In this document: positions 31,322 through 43,525 of the stretch, piece after piece
How the letters are laid out: each line of letters begins with the position of its first letter
Position numbering within the stretch: position 1 is the stretch's first letter
Source: Ipomoea triloba
Lineage: Eukaryota; Streptophyta; Magnoliopsida; Solanales; Convolvulaceae
Length of the DNA: 64,000 nt
NCBI RefSeq assembly: GCF_003576645.1
Contig: NC_044924.1
Location: forward strand, 21,886,045 to 21,950,044
Reading direction: 5' to 3'
Translations under genes and position numbers: made by a program
Notes under the pieces: generated by a model
Databases searched by the model: none
What the model was told of the DNA's origin: nothing
The model's input: the letters and a program-made list of their open reading frames with translations, nothing else

Positions 31322-31851
31322 AGACATATTTACCTCCTGCTGCTCATACTTTGTCAAGAAAGGAGAGAATAAGTTTTTGTGAATGTTTACGTGGGGTGAA
31401 GGTACCACAATGGTACTCATCAAATATCAGTAGACTTGTAAATATCCAAGATTTAAAATTGGTGGGATTGAAGTCTCATGATTACCATGCCTTAATGCAA
31501 CAACTATTGCCAGTGGTTGTTAGAGGCATATTGCCTAAAAAGTTGAGATATACCGTCATCAGACTTTGTTTCTTTTTCAATGCAATTTGTGCGAAAGTCA
31601 TTGATCTAGACAAATTAGATGAATTGCAGAATGGCATTATAGTTACACTGTGTCAGCTAGAGATGCATTTTCCACCTGCGTTTTTTGATATCATGGTTCA
31701 TTTGCTTGTACATTTGGTGAGAGAGATCAGAGAGTGTGGTCCAGCTTATTTGAGGTGGATGTACCCATTTGAACGGTACATGAAAGTCATAGAAGGTTAT
31801 GTGAAGAACCGATATAGGCCAGAAGCATATATTGTTGAAAGTTATATTGCT
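30661..31851 (+). pseudogene. CACTA tnp2 transposase, middle part (second printed copy) and DUF4218 region
   Basis: After the duplicated part, the frame runs from MMHVEKNVCDSLVGTLLDIK to YLPPAAHTLSRKERISFCEC. It continues into the DUF4218 region typical of tnp2 C-terminal halves (DYHALMQQLLPVVVRGILPK, ICAKVIDLDKLDEL, HLVREIRECGPAYLRWMYPF, ERYMKVIEGYVKNRYRPEA). It ends SYIA and a TAA, where SYIAEEVIEFC would be expected. Confidence 0.85.
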
Positions 31852-31854
31852 TAA

Positions 31855-32708
31855 GAGGTTATTGAGTTCTGTACTGAATATTTGGCAGGGGTAGAGGCAA
31901 TTGGTGTTCCAAAGTATCGACATGAAGGAAGAATTGATGGGAAGGGTCATCGACATCCCAAAATGCATATTATGTCTCGTGAAGATGTTGAGCAAGTACA
32001 CCTGTACATCTTGCATAATACAAGTGAAGTCGAACCCTATTTAGATGAACACAAGGCTTTAATTAGGGAGCAAAACGCTAGAAGAGCAGACATGTGGATT
32101 GTGAGCGAACATAATCGTACTTTTATTTGTTGGTTCAAAAATAATGTTCTTGGAGATAATAAAGTTCATGGTCTTAGTATGCAAGTCATATGTTATAATG
32201 GATATGACATTAACGGATTTTCTTTTTACACAAAAGTTCAAGATGAAAAAAGCACTATGCAAAATAATGGAGTTTCTTTAGTTGCCAATTCAATGCATTT
32301 CAGTAGTTCAAAAGATAAAAATCCTGTAATTGCAGAATTGTCATATTATGGTGTGCTTGAAGAAATATGGGAGGTTGTAGATGGGTAAATGGCAAACATG
32401 GTGTGAAAGTTGATGAGTTAGGATTTACGCTTCTAGATCTTAATCGGGAAGGTCACAAAAATGAGTAATTCATAATGGCATCCCAAGTGAAATAAGTATT
32501 TTATGTTAGTGATCCTTCTGATAAAAAATTGTCAGTTGTTCTTCATGGGAAGAGACAAATTACTACAGATGGGAATGAAGACGTTGGTTTTGATGTTGAG
32601 GAAATACCGCCATGTTCTTCATGTTTATTGCCGATTATTGTAGATAATGAAATAGATGAAATGCATGCATCACTGGATGATCATAATGAAGGGATATGGG
32701 AGCATTGA
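31855..32708 (+). pseudogene. CACTA tnp2 transposase, C-terminal DUF4216 part
   Basis: Same frame after the TAA: EVIEFCTEYLAGVEAIGVPK, HRHPKMHIMSREDVEQVHLY, then the DUF4216 part (NGVSLVANSMHF, YYGVLEEIWEV). After a break near 32385 the frame VKVDELGFTLLDLNREGHKN resumes, followed by SVVLHGKRQITTDGNEDVGF and a stop at 32706-32708. Confidence 0.8.
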
Positions 32709-32761
32709 TTATTTCATGTAATGCTTTAAGTTCTTATTCTGTTTAAAAGTTTTATTATTGT

Positions 32762-32816
<55 letters not shown>

Positions 32817-32845
32817 TTTTCTAATAATTTTTCTATTTGAACAGG
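32709..32845. repeat. (TA)n tract between the two CACTA genes
   Basis: TA repeats at about 32767-32812 within an AT-rich spacer. Confidence 0.8.
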
Positions 32846-33065
32846 CATATGGATTCATCAAATAATCCTACTGATGATAGTACTACCCGAGGTACTGGTT
32901 CAACTAAAGGTAGTGATACTAGTACTAAGACGAGAGGTGCGACTCATTTGAAGAAAGCCTTTCTAGGGCGTAATACTTAGGAAAGAAGCCAGTTCAATTT
33001 GATGGAGTACATTCTGTTGGGCCAACCGGAGCGGAACTTTCAAGTTATGCGGCATTAGTGGCACG
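32846..33065 (+). pseudogene. Start of the second CACTA gene, cut by Copia 3
   Basis: Begins MDSSNNPTDDSTTRGTGSTK and has a Ser/Thr-rich tail before ATHLKKAFLGRNT, a stop, then in another frame KKPVQFDGVHSVGPTGAELS and SYAALVARV. The QFDxxxxxVGPxxAxLSSY phrase is typical of the transposase_24-like second gene of plant CACTA elements. A Copia LTR replaces the rest. Confidence 0.65.
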
Positions 33066-33461
33066 TGTTGGGTTTTGAACTAACAATGTCTGTCTAAATG
33101 GAAAGGATATTTTGTAAATCGATACAGAGTCTGTGTCGTGTTGTTAAACACTTCCTTAAAAGCAAAAATTCCGGCGACAGAAAGAAAACCCGGATTGCTT
33201 TCGACCAGAACACAGAACCTGCATTATATGCTCAGACATGGGGAAGAAACTAAAGAAGAAGAAGCAATGTTTTCTGCCTATTAAATGAAGTATATCTGGG
33301 TATTTATATTATAGCAGCTCAACAAACTTTAGTTGCTTAGCCATGGAAACAACTACAAAATAGGATCATGACAGCTACAAAGGAGGATCATGGGTCTGAA
33401 TAAGGGAGACTGATCCTAAAAAATAGGAAGAAGTCTTTTCTTTCTCAAATGCCTCCCAACA
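33066..33461 (-). repeat. 3' LTR of Copia element 3
   Basis: TGTTGGG ... CCCAACA, 396 bp, with TG/CA ends and a polypurine tract next to it (TGTGGGGGATG on the minus strand). The left neighbour GCACG would be its target duplication; the other end is not available for comparison. Confidence 0.75.
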
Positions 33462-34624
33462 TCCCCCACACATTTGAAAGAAAGGCTAACATAGACAATG
33501 TCTGAGCAACACACAAAACTGATCTTAATGTCAGTGACTTAACATCTTGAACTGACAAGTGTGACATTGAGTAATTTCCCTCCCGAGGGTGAAACTAATC
33601 TTGAACTCATCGTTTGGATAAATTTTGAACTCAGATGCACTCATCAGCTTTTAACACATTCAGGTTTTATGGAAGTCAAACTCATTGACTTAAATTTCTT
33701 GAATCGTACTCTGTCAAGTCTATCTCAACATAGACCACCATTTTAAGGCTACAAAGTTATTAAAGGCTATTTCATCTTCACGAGTTTTATGTGAGTCTTT
33801 CCATGATTTTGATTGATCATGAATTCCTCACCTCATCTATTTCAAGCCCATCTCCCTTGACGTCTCAAGGATGGCTTTTCAATTTAGCCCTTTTGTGAGA
33901 GGATATGCAATATTCCTCTCAGATTTCACATATTTCATCGTGATTACTCTGGTCATAATCAACTGTTGTACAGACTCATATCTGACTCTTTTGTGTCTTC
34001 TCTTTTCATTATAGACACTATTCTTTGCAACACATATGGTTGTTTGAGAATCTTAGTGCAATTGCACTGACGGTGTTGAACACCCCCACAATGGTAATAT
34101 GTCAATAAGTTTCTCAGCCACTTTGCTTCTTGGCTTGCTAGATCAAGGGCTATGAATTCTACTTCCAAGATACAACTACTTCGCACATAGTGAACACGTA
34201 TACACTAGTGAGGCTGACATCATCACTTTCATTTAATTTACCCAGTTTGCATCATAGAACCTTTTCCATTATGGGAATCTTGCATAGTCAAGACCTCAGT
34301 CCAAGGTTCCTTTGAGGTATCGAAGCACTCGTTTTAGTGCATTCCAGTGTGCACTGCCTAGGTTGTGGGTATAGTAATTGTGTTTATTCACTGCATAAGC
34401 AATATCAGGTCTAGTACGATTCATTAAGAACACTAGACTCCCTCGCAATTATATATTTTGGCATACTCTTCTTTAGATACACCTTCTCCCAGATTCTTAG
34501 ATAGTTTAATATTTGGATCATAAGGAGTTTTAGCCGAGATTACATCATAACTATTAAATTTCTTTAATAGTTCCACTGTATAATGGCTTTGTGACAAATG
34601 ATAACCCTTGATGGTTTTTGTAAC
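33462..34624 (-). pseudogene. Copia element 3, RNase H and end of RT, decayed
   Basis: The minus strand gives, in several frames, RTRPDIAYAVNKHN, GSAHWNALKRVLRYLKGT and EVEFIALDLASQEAKWLRNL, which are copia RT/RNase H motifs. The element is interrupted at 34625 by Copia 4 and its remaining part is not found beyond 39440. Confidence 0.7.
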
Positions 34625-35038
34625 TGTTAGGAATATAGCGGAATAATGCGGAAGCGAATAATCGAAAATTGAGAATTATAGAAGTTAAATAATAGGAAAA
34701 ATATCAAATGACTAAAGAAATATGAATAAAGGGAATATAATATATTAACACTCAAAAGGAATTGAATTAAAAGAGTGAATATAATATATGTATAATGAAC
34801 ACACGTGAGAATTAAAAGTCTAGAGAATGAATTGCAATTGGTAATTGAATGAGAGTACAAATGTTCTATTTATACTAAGCTAACGTGTAGAGGAATGCGG
34901 CAATGTAAGGACAAGAGAGAATGTTGGAGAACATGTAAGAACTGATTAAGATCCATTCAACGCGGACGGAGTGTGGTGCGCATCATGTTACGTGGTCTTC
35001 ATGGACTAATTTGAGCCATATATTATTATGTCCTAACA
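34625..35038 (-). repeat. 3' LTR of Copia element 4
   Basis: TGTTAGGA ... TCCTAACA, 414 bp with perfect 8-bp terminal inverted repeats. On the minus strand a purine tract (CCAAGGTGGATATTG) adjoins it on the internal side. Confidence 0.9.
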
Positions 35039-35058
35039 ATATCCACCTTGGATCAAAT

Positions 35059-36985
35059 TTAACAATTGGAACAACCGACTAAATTCAGGCATTGTCTGAA
35101 CTTATTAATAGGAAGAGGCTTGGTAAGCATGTCTGCTGGATTCTCCAATGTGTGAACCTTCTGGACAACAATATCTCCCGCAGCTACAACATCTCGGATG
35201 AAATGGTATCTGACATCAATGTGTTTGGTTTTGGCATGATATGTATCATTCTTGGTGAGATGGATAGCACTTTGGCTATCTGAGAACACAATAGTCTGAC
35301 CATGTGAAACACCAAGCTCCATAACCAAACCTCGTAGCCAAGTAGCTTCTTTAACACCCTCTGTTGCTGCAATGTATTCCGCCTCAGTCATAGATAACGC
35401 AGCAATAGACTGAAGCGTAGCTTTCCAACTGATAACACAATTACAAAGAGTGAAAATATAACTGGAAAGTGATCGACGTCTGTCAAGATCACCACCATAA
35501 TCAGAATCTACAAAGCCCACAATGTCAGTAGATGCAGGAGATCTCCGATCAAAAACCAAGCCCAAAGAGGAAGTAACCTTTAGGTACCGTAGAATCCATT
35601 TAACAGCGTTCCAATGTTCCTTACCAGGGTTGTGCATATAACGGCTCACAACACTTACAGCATGAGCCAAATCAGGTCTAGTGCACACCATAGCATACAT
35701 AAGACTACCAACAGCACTAGAGTAAGGAACTTTTGACATATAAGCCACATCAACATCAGATTTAGGGCATGAATCAGAAGACAACTTAAAATGTGCACCA
35801 AGTGGAGTAGAAACATGCTTACAATTAGACATATTGAATCGATCAAGCACTTTCTCAACATACTTTTTCTGGGATAGATAAAGTTTACCAACTTGACGAT
35901 CCCTGTGTATCTCCATGCCAAGAATCTTCTTTGCTACACCAAGATCTTTCATCTCAAACTCATTGCTTTGTTGAGACTTCAACTTCTCAACAAGAGACAT
36001 GTCGGGGGAAGCAATGAGCATATCATCAACATAAAGTAGAAGGTAGACAAAAGACCCATTAGAAAATTCTTTGAAATAGATACAACTGTCATATTGGCTT
36101 CTTGAGAACCCTTGCCCTAGCATACAAGCATCAAATCGCTTGTACCATTCCTTGGAGCTTGCTTTAGCCCATAAAGAGACTTTTGCAGACGGCATACACA
36201 ATGTTCCTTACCAGGAACCTCAAACCCCTCAGGTTGGTACATGTAAAGTTCTTCATCAAGCTCTCCATGTAGGAATGCAGTCTTTACATCAAGTTGCTCC
36301 AACTCCAAATCAAAAAGAGCAACAAAAGCAAGTAGTACACGTATAGAGGTATGACGAACAACAGGAGAAAAGATCTTGTTAAAGTCAATACCTTCATGTT
36401 GATCGAAACCTCGAATAACCAACCATGCTTTCCACCGTGCTTTCTCAACCCCAGGGATGCCTTCTTTCTTCTTGTAAATCCACTTACAGCTCAATGCGCG
36501 TTTACCTTTTGGCAACTCTACAAGCTCCCAAGTCTCATTCTTATGGAGACTTTCCATTTCCTCTTGCATAGCAACCAACCACTTGGACGAGTTGGCACAG
36601 GAAATAGCTTCAGAGTAGCAGGATGGATCACCATCAACCTCCTGTGCAACTGAAAGAGCATAAGCAACCAAGTGGGTTTCATCATCACTAGCATACCTAG
36701 CAGGCTTTTTAATTGTCCTCCTAGGCCGATCTTGGGCAATAGAGTGCTCTCGCTGTGGCTGAACGAGAGGCGCGGTGCTAGTAGATGCATCATCTTTAGT
36801 ATTACAATCAATGGTAGTAATACTATCAGTAGGCCTGAACTCAAACTCCACCTTCTCTCCAATACTCTGCATATCACCTGTACTGGGAACAATACAATCT
36901 TTTCCAGAAGAAAGTGGTGCATTTTCATCAAAAGTGATATGTCGACTTAGAATGATCTTGTGAGAATCAGGAGACCATAGACGAT
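35059..36985 (-). pseudogene. Copia 4 reverse transcriptase and RNase H
   Basis: The minus strand runs from [20 protein letters not shown] through WELVELPKGKRALSCKWIYK, QLDVKTAFLHGELDEELYM and LKQAPR. A frameshift near 36150 follows, then WYKRFDACMLGQGF, the catalytic YVDDML, and RNase H (GFVDSDYGGDLDRRRS, MTEAEYIAATEG, SDSQSAI, KHIDVRYHFIRD). It ends ADMLTKPLPINKF...CSNC. One stop separates it from integrase. Confidence 0.88.
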
Positions 36986-38399
36986 ATCATTTTGACTCAG
37001 AAGCATAAGCAAGGAAAATGCATTTGACAGCTCTCGGGTTTAATTTACCCGTATTGGAATGAGCATATGCAGGACATCCAAAAACTCTTAACATAGAGTA
37101 GTCAACAAGATTACCTAACCAAACTTCTTCTGGAATTTTGAAATAGAGGGATGAATGTGGAGACCTATTTACCAAATAGGATGCAGTAGAAACGGTATCG
37201 ACCCAAAAATCACGCCGCTTCCATAACCCAGCATTAGAGAGCATACAACAAGCTCTCTCTAACAGAGTCCTGTTCATACGTTCGGCAACACCATTCTGCT
37301 GGGGTTTTCCAGGCAAGGTCTTGTGCCTGGCAATTCCTTGTGCTGTACAGAACTCAGTGAAATCTCTCTCACAGAACTCCAAGCCATTGTCTGTCCTGAG
37401 CTTCTTGACCTTTTTCCCTGTCTGAGTCTCAACGAGAATTTTCCACTTTTTGAAAATAGAAAATGCCTGATTTTTATGTTTCAGGAAATAGACCCAAACC
37501 TTACGAGAAAAGTCATCAATAATAGACATAAAATATCTATAGCCTCCCATAGACTGGACTTTAATTGGTCCCCATAAATCAGAATGTATATATTCCAATA
37601 CATCTTTGGTACGGTGTGTAGCAGTAGAGAAACTAACCCTCTTTTGTTTTCCAAAAACACAATGCTCACAAAATTGTAATTTACCCGTACCTGAATGACC
37701 GAGGAGGCCTTTCTTGCTCAGGATATGCATGCCTTTCTCACTCATATGCCCCAGACGCATATGCCATAGTTGAGTGAGATCAGCATCAGACACCGATGAG
37801 GATACCACAACTGAACCTGTCACAGTACTGCCATGTAACACGTACAAGCTTCCAGAACGAGAAGCTTTCATGAGAACAAGAGAGCCTTTAATAACTTTCA
37901 GAACTCCACCTTCAGCTGTGTACTTGCACCCCAAAGATTCCAAGGTGCCCAATGAAATCAGATTACGTTTCAAATCAGGAATATACCGAACATTGGTAAG
38001 AGTCTTGATAACGTTATCATGAGTTTTAATATGAACACTTCCAATTCCACTAACCTTGCATTGGGCATCATTACCCATCAAGACAACTCCACCATCAACT
38101 GGTTCCAGAGAGATGAACCAGTCTTTGTGTGGACACATGTGGAATGTACAACCAGAGTCCAGAATCCACTCAGTTTCGCTCCGTTTGTCACCGGAGCTAA
38201 CAGATAACATAACATCGTCTTCTGAATCACTTTCAACAACACTAGCTTCAGCGGACTTCTTCTCTCTCTCTTGCTTGTTCTTCATTTTGAAGCATTCAGT
38301 CACATCATGACCATGCTTCTTGCAGTACTTACTGGATTTGTTGGACTTACGTCCTTTGGACTTGGATCTAGATTTTTTTATTGCTACTCTCTGTTTCAA
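36986..38399 (-). CDS. Copia 4 zinc knuckle, protease and integrase
   Basis: The zinc knuckle is reduced ([15 protein letters not shown]: the first Cys appears replaced). Protease has [18 protein letters not shown] (active site DSGC). Integrase has the HHCC module ([20 protein letters not shown] ... [11 protein letters not shown]) and the DDE core ([61 protein letters not shown]). The frame stays open from the protease to YASESK, then a TGA. A frame change near 38385 links it to gag. Confidence 0.88.
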
Positions 38400-39020
38400 C
38401 TGAATGACACCTAATAGTCAAGCCTTCACCTTTGTCATCAGACTTAGTTTCTAAGTCAAATTTTTCTTTGGACAATAGGTTCGACTTAACACTGTCGAAA
38501 GTTAGGACATCAAGACTATTACCATATAACATAATTTCTTTGAAATGCTTGTATGACATAGGGAGAGAAACAAGCAATAAAATAGCACGATCCTCATCTT
38601 CAATAATGACATCAATATTTTCCAAGTCCAATAAAATAGAATTGAATTCATCCAAATGAGACTGAATTGAAGTACCTTCCATCATACGGATTGTGTACAG
38701 CCGCTCCTTCAGGCACAACTTGTTCGCCAGGGATTTGTCCATGTAGCGTGAGTCCAGCTCGGACCATAAACCTGACGTAGTCGTCTCACCTATCACCTCA
38801 CGTAGAACCGATTTAGATAGGCACAATTGAATGGTTGAACGTGCCTTGTCATCTAAATCTTCCCAATCTTCATCTGTCATTGTAGTTGGTTTTTTCTTCT
38901 TCCCAGCTAGCGCTTTCTTCAAACCGTTCTAGGTTAGAACGGCTTCCATCTGAACCTTCCAAATAGAAAAGCTAATTTCCCGTCGAACTTCTCGGTATCG
39001 AACTTGGTAACAGTCGACAT
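38368..39020 (-). pseudogene. Copia 4 gag
   Basis: Starts MSTVTKFDTEKFDGK and shifts frame near 38970 (VQMEAVLT in another frame, then a stop). The rest reads LKKALAGKKKKPTTMTDEDW, LCLSKSVLREVIGETT, LKERLYTIRMMEGTSIQSHL, LLVSLPMSYKHFKEIMLYG. These are plain copia capsid motifs of the Tnt1/Tork type. Confidence 0.85.
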
Positions 39021-39060
39021 CTTTGAAAATAATTCTCAATTAAACTGCTTTGATACCACT

Positions 39061-39440
39061 TGTTAGGAATATAACGGAATAATGCGGAAGCGAATAATCG
39101 AAAATTGAGAATTATAGAAGTTAAATAATAGGAAAAATATCAAATGACTAAAGAAATATGAATAAAGGGAATATAATATATTAACACTCAAAAGGAATTG
39201 AATTAAAATAGTGAATATAATATATGTATAATGAACACACGTGAGAATTAAAAGTCTAGAGAATGAATTGCAATTGGTAATTGAATGAGAGTACAAATGT
39301 TCTATTTATACTAAGCTAACGTGTAGAGGAATGCGGCAATGTAAGGACAAAAGAGAATGTTGGAGAACATGTAAGAACTGATCAAGATCCATGCAACGCG
39401 AAAGGAGTGTGGTGCGCATCATGTTACGTGGTCTTCATGG
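39061..39440 (-). repeat. 5' LTR of Copia element 4, truncated
   Basis: Same as 34625-35004 with about seven substitutions; it stops at GTGGTCTTCATGG. The primer site (AGTGGTATCAAAGCAG on minus) is immediately inside. Confidence 0.9.
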
Positions 39441-40389
39441 ATGGCGAATGGCAATCGAATTAGTGTGTTGGCATCTAAGAGGTTGAAGAGAAAGAGTTAC
39501 GGGAGTGCTAAGGATTAGATTCATTTGTAAGAAGGGGAAGGTTGATAGTGGTTGTGTAAAATAAATAAAAGTAAAGTGGAGATTGGGGCTTTAGGCTTTT
39601 CCATGTGGTTTATCTTTGGATGGTTTTGCGAGTGCAAGTTGTGGAATAGACTAGGGAGTTCGTGGCACATCACCAAGTGGCGTCACACTTTGGACTCCCA
39701 CATCATCATTCGGTTGGGGCATTTCATCGAACACTTTGTCTACCACTCCTCTCGGATCTTGTCCTTTCGGACTAAGAGCGGAGATGTGGGTGAGTTAGAC
39801 TCGTGAGTGGCCGCTATCGCGCACACACTCACTTCCTTTGGGTTTGCTACCTAATGTGGCCACAAAAGGCACAAAGCTTGAGGAACATCATCCACACAAG
39901 TTCAACATCCAACAAACAAGCAATTCACAAATCAAAGCAATAACATTAAACATCCACATAGATCTACCATGGGGCCACCAATCCCCTATCTAATCTACTC
40001 TATCATACTAGAGAAACAAGAAAGAGAAAGGAAAATTCAAAGAAACAAGTATTGAATTAGAAAATGAAGAGAATGGTTACCACCCTTTTGAGAAGGGGAT
40101 CTTACAACCTTGATCTTTAAAATCCAATCTCCTCTCTTGCCCTTGATCTATTCTAAAACTTATGAAAGAAATGAATTTTCTCCCAAGAGGGGTGAAAACC
40201 CTCTAAATCTATTCTACCATATTCTATCAATTTTCTGATCTAGTCTCCTCTCTCTTTGGTTTAGGGCAAAAAGGGATTTATATAGGTGACAAAAAGGGGA
40301 CAAATTCCCAAAATTTCCCTTGTCCCGACCACGCTGGCTCACACGCGTGTGAGTGGCGTGGTGGCTCTCTGGAATAATTCCACGCCCCA
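39441..40389 (-). repeat. 3' LTR of the Athila-like element, truncated at both ends
   Basis: Direct repeat of 47143-48094 with few differences. Relative to the right LTR it lacks about 87 bp at the Copia 4 side, and about 240 bp of the U3 start at the internal side. A TATA box (TATATAAATCCC on minus, about 40272-40286) and the CACGCG palindrome module (40320-40389) are retained. Confidence 0.8.
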
Positions 40390-41303
40390 TGTCCTGCTAA
40401 GATTAATTCAGTTTCTAGGCTTCGCTATTCTTATCTTTCTAAAACTCAAAGGATTCACACTCTCACTTCGAGAGATCCTTGACTGGGGTCCAAACAAAAT
40501 ACAAGGTGAAAGCATGCAAGCATTCATCAAAAATTTTCAATTTGGGTTGGAATGTGCAAATTGGTGCAAAGTGAAGCTTCCAAAGCATATTTAAGACATT
40601 CAATCCTTGGCACAAGGTTAGGAGCCGTCATAGATAGTATTGGCAATAACACACCCTCTAGGTTCCTATACCTTATCACTTAATCAATCAACTGTTTCAA
40701 GAAGTATACACCCTTTCCACACTTAAAAATAAACATCGTCCTCGATGTTTCCATTAGGAACGGAGGAAAATGGATATATGTTTAAGGGTTCTACACACGC
40801 TCCTTTTCCACACTTAAAAGTGTGAACTGGAGTAAAACAGTTCTAGTAAACAGACTATATCCGACACAACAATTTTATGCAGCTCTTCATTTGCGATTCT
40901 AGAAAATAAAGCAAACCAAAATAGGGCATTGAATCAGGATAAAAGAAATACTTACAATTTGTATCCTTATCATAATTTTGCAATCTATGTTTGCCCTTCA
41001 AACACGGTCAGAGTAAAGGTAAGGAAATAAATTAGGAATTGAAATTATACCTTTCAAGATTGGTCTGTCATGGTTGTTGGTGGAGTGGTCCCTTCTTCTC
41101 CTTATTTGTGGGTTGCCTCCCATAAGCGCCACGTTTAACGTCTTTGGCTAGACGAAACGTGCAAGATAAAACATAAAAAGAAATATAGCTAAAAATATAA
41201 ACAAAAGTAAAGAGATTGTCCACAATCAGTTGTTCAGAATTATTAGATCACAAGTTATCATCATCAAAATTTGTCTTTTCTTTTCTTTAGTTTCTTCCTC
41301 TCT
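40390..41303 (-). other. 3' non-coding part of the Athila-like element
   Basis: No coding potential seen. Contains a hairpin-like phrase ACATCGTCCTCGATGTTTCC and repeated CCACACTTAAAA. Confidence 0.45.
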
Positions 41304-42578
41304 TCATGTTCTCATGATTTCCTTGATCTCTCTCGAAATCTCATCCAGCTTTTGCATTTGCTCCAAGTGCAATTGGTATTGGAAATTTTGGAGGGATCTC
41401 CAATCAGTGACTGGAGTGAACCAACTTGGAATGTTGAAGGTAGAGGAGTTGGGGTTTTGCTCTTCAGGTTGTGGTGGAGGTACAGACGGTCCGGGCTATC
41501 TTGGTGGTGGAGAATACATTGAAGAATCCAATGGCGAATACATTTCCGGGAGAGACGGGGAATTGAATGACATCGGAGAAGGTGTGAATCCTGGGGATGT
41601 CATGGGCGTGTTAGCATGATCTTCTGCCATCTCCTCATCTACCCTCGTTCGCGCTAGTTGTCTCAGGTGAAGTTTTGTGACGTCTACAGGAGATAAAGGA
41701 ACTATGTGCGCTCCTGGAAGTCGATGTTCAAACTAATGCATTTTCATTTGATGACCTAGAGAGACGCATAGCCTCGTCACCAAAGGGCCTATAAAGATTG
41801 CCCTTGTTGACTCTTGCTGTTGTGCAACAAGCAAGTTCCTACAAATCGAGCTCATATTCACTGAGTTCTCGGTGTCCATACTCCATAGCATGAACAGCTC
41901 CGCCTTTGATACTCGGTCATATGTCTCAAGCCTCCCTTCCCATGAATGAGCAATAACCTTCCATAAAACCTTTAAGTCCTCTCTTACGATCTGGGAGACT
42001 CTTACCCTCGACCCTTCCCATTCGACTCCTTGTCTTGCGATTATCGACCAATATTTTCTCGGGATGTCCCTGTCTCCAAAGTCATGTCTTAATCTCCTGT
42101 ACCAGTTCTTCGACTGGTCTTCCTCATTGTAGAATCTAAGGAGAACACCCAAACGGTTGGCCGATATGTTATAGTCCTGGTTGAAGAGTCTAAACTTAAT
42201 GGTAGGGCTGTAGAGATCTCCAGCCACTCCGTCAACATTCAAGCTCGCAATAAACTCATGCACTAGAGGGATAAAAGTATCCTGTCTCCAGCTTAACAAA
42301 TTGTCCCAATATGGTTATGCGATCAACCTCTCCAGTCCGTACTTGCATTCATAATCCTCCAATACTGTCAAGTCTACATATCTCCATTGCACAATAGGGA
42401 GATTCAACAACTGCTTGTACCGCCCTAGCATGGTTGCTGTCATCAGTAATATTTGAGTCCCGGTGGGAACTTCAATATAGTGAGTGTTAGCGCCACTTGC
42501 ACTGTTTTCTTCTGCCGGGGCTTTCCCTCTTTGGAGCCTTTGAACAATTTGTTGTGCAAGGTCATATGGCGAAGACAT
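41304..42578 (-). pseudogene. ATHILA ORF1-like protein gene (424 codons, three stops)
   Basis: Reads from MSSPYDLAQQIVQRLQRGKA through WRYVDLTVLEDYECKYGLER, then a TAA (42312-42314). It goes on with LLSWRQDTFIPLVHEFIASL, TIKFRLFNQDYNISANRLGV, YRRLRHDFGDRDIPRKYW and SKAELFMLWSMDTENSVNMS, then a TAG (41733-41735). A Pro/Ser-rich tail with a further TAG (41496-41498) ends at IKEIMRT. The RYVD...TFxxLVxEFxASL layout matches the ATHILA ORF1 family (Arabidopsis retrotransposon ORF-1), a protein of unknown function. Only nonsense changes, no frameshifts, were seen across 424 codons, so it was intact until fairly recently. Confidence 0.7.
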
Positions 42579-43195
42579 CTTCCCTATATCATGGGCAATC
42601 AAAGCAACACAAGGAAAAACACTTGCCAATCTTAAATATTGATTATGAACAATATTGCACATATCTAAAGAAAAGATCACAAAAATTCATTGCATGCAAC
42701 ATCATTTTGATATCTTTCAGTAATTCTATCCTATACATGCAAGAACTAGCTCATTCTATTCCATACTCATTTCATAGTCCAAAGGTCAACATATGGTCAA
42801 CTTCATCTTCTACCTCTAGACTAGCTCAAGGTTGAAAAATGGAAGCATCATGAAAGTTAAAATTGGACCAAATAACTAGTAGAATATAGCAATGTAGTGC
42901 CTATAGAGTAGGAAAGTTGCAAACTTTACCTACCATGCTTACTATATCAACAAGGATCTCATCATGACAAGAGGATACCCAAATCAAGCAATTTCAAGAT
43001 CTAGTCACAAAGAGATGTTAAAACATGAAATTTCTAGTTTATAGAAGCAATGTAGGCTCAATACAAGTCTATCAAGTCATCCCATAAAAATATATCTCAA
43101 GAAAAATGTCATACAAGAAAAACCCATGGAGATATTCTTCAAAATAGAACAAGTTCTTCATTAAACAAGTAAATAGCAAAGAAGGGTATGTTCTT

Positions 43196-43525
43196 ACCTT
43201 GGAAATGACATAAGATCTTTGATAAAAGTTGAGAGACTTGGAAAGAAATGCTTAGAAAGTGTATATTTTCAGCTTGGGAGAGTTCTTGCTCGTGGTGGGG
43301 AAGAAATGAAGCAAGGAAAGGGTTTTAAACCACTCCGCGCGAAAATCCGCGAAAAGTCTGGTGCCCATCCACGCACGCTACCACGCGTGGTGGTGGGCGT
43401 GGGAGCTCTCTGGTTTATTCCCACGCCTGCTCACACGCGTGTGAGCGGCGTGGCAGCTCTCTGGAAGTTTTCCACGCCTAGCCACACGCATGGTGGTGGC
43501 GTGGAAGGCGTGCTGTGCGAAAGCT
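43196..43525 (-). promoter_or_regulatory. Promoter-like region upstream of ORF1 in the Athila-like element
   Basis: Minus strand order: palindrome module with CTCACACGCGTGTGAG (43430-43445) and ACCACGCGTGGT (43380-43391); a TATA-like TTTAAAAC (43322-43330) about 50 bp downstream; then leader sequence ending in CATTTCCAAG|GTAAGAA, a good donor at 43198/43197. The same module sits upstream of the TATA box in both LTRs. The role as an internal promoter is inferred. Confidence 0.45.

Larger units (their letters stand above)
21250..33065 (+). mobile_element. CACTA (En/Spm-like) transposon, decayed and interrupted
   Basis: Subterminal repeats, a GC-rich leader exon, a repeat-filled intron, a tnp2-type transposase and the start of a second gene occur in the order usual for plant CACTA elements. 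A solo LTR interrupts tnp2, and a Copia LTR interrupts the second gene at 33066. Neither CACTA end is visible. The apparent length is inflated by two probable assembly duplications. Confidence 0.8.
34625..39440 (-). mobile_element. Ty1-copia retrotransposon 4 (Tork/Tnt1-like), inserted in Copia 3
   Basis: Two LTRs, the primer site TGGTATCAAAGC just inside the right LTR on the minus strand, and gag-protease-integrase-RT-RNase H in copia order. The right (5') LTR lacks its last ~38 bp because the sequence switches to another element at 39441. About seven differences between the LTRs over 380 bp were seen by eye, so it is somewhat older than Copia 1. Confidence 0.88.
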
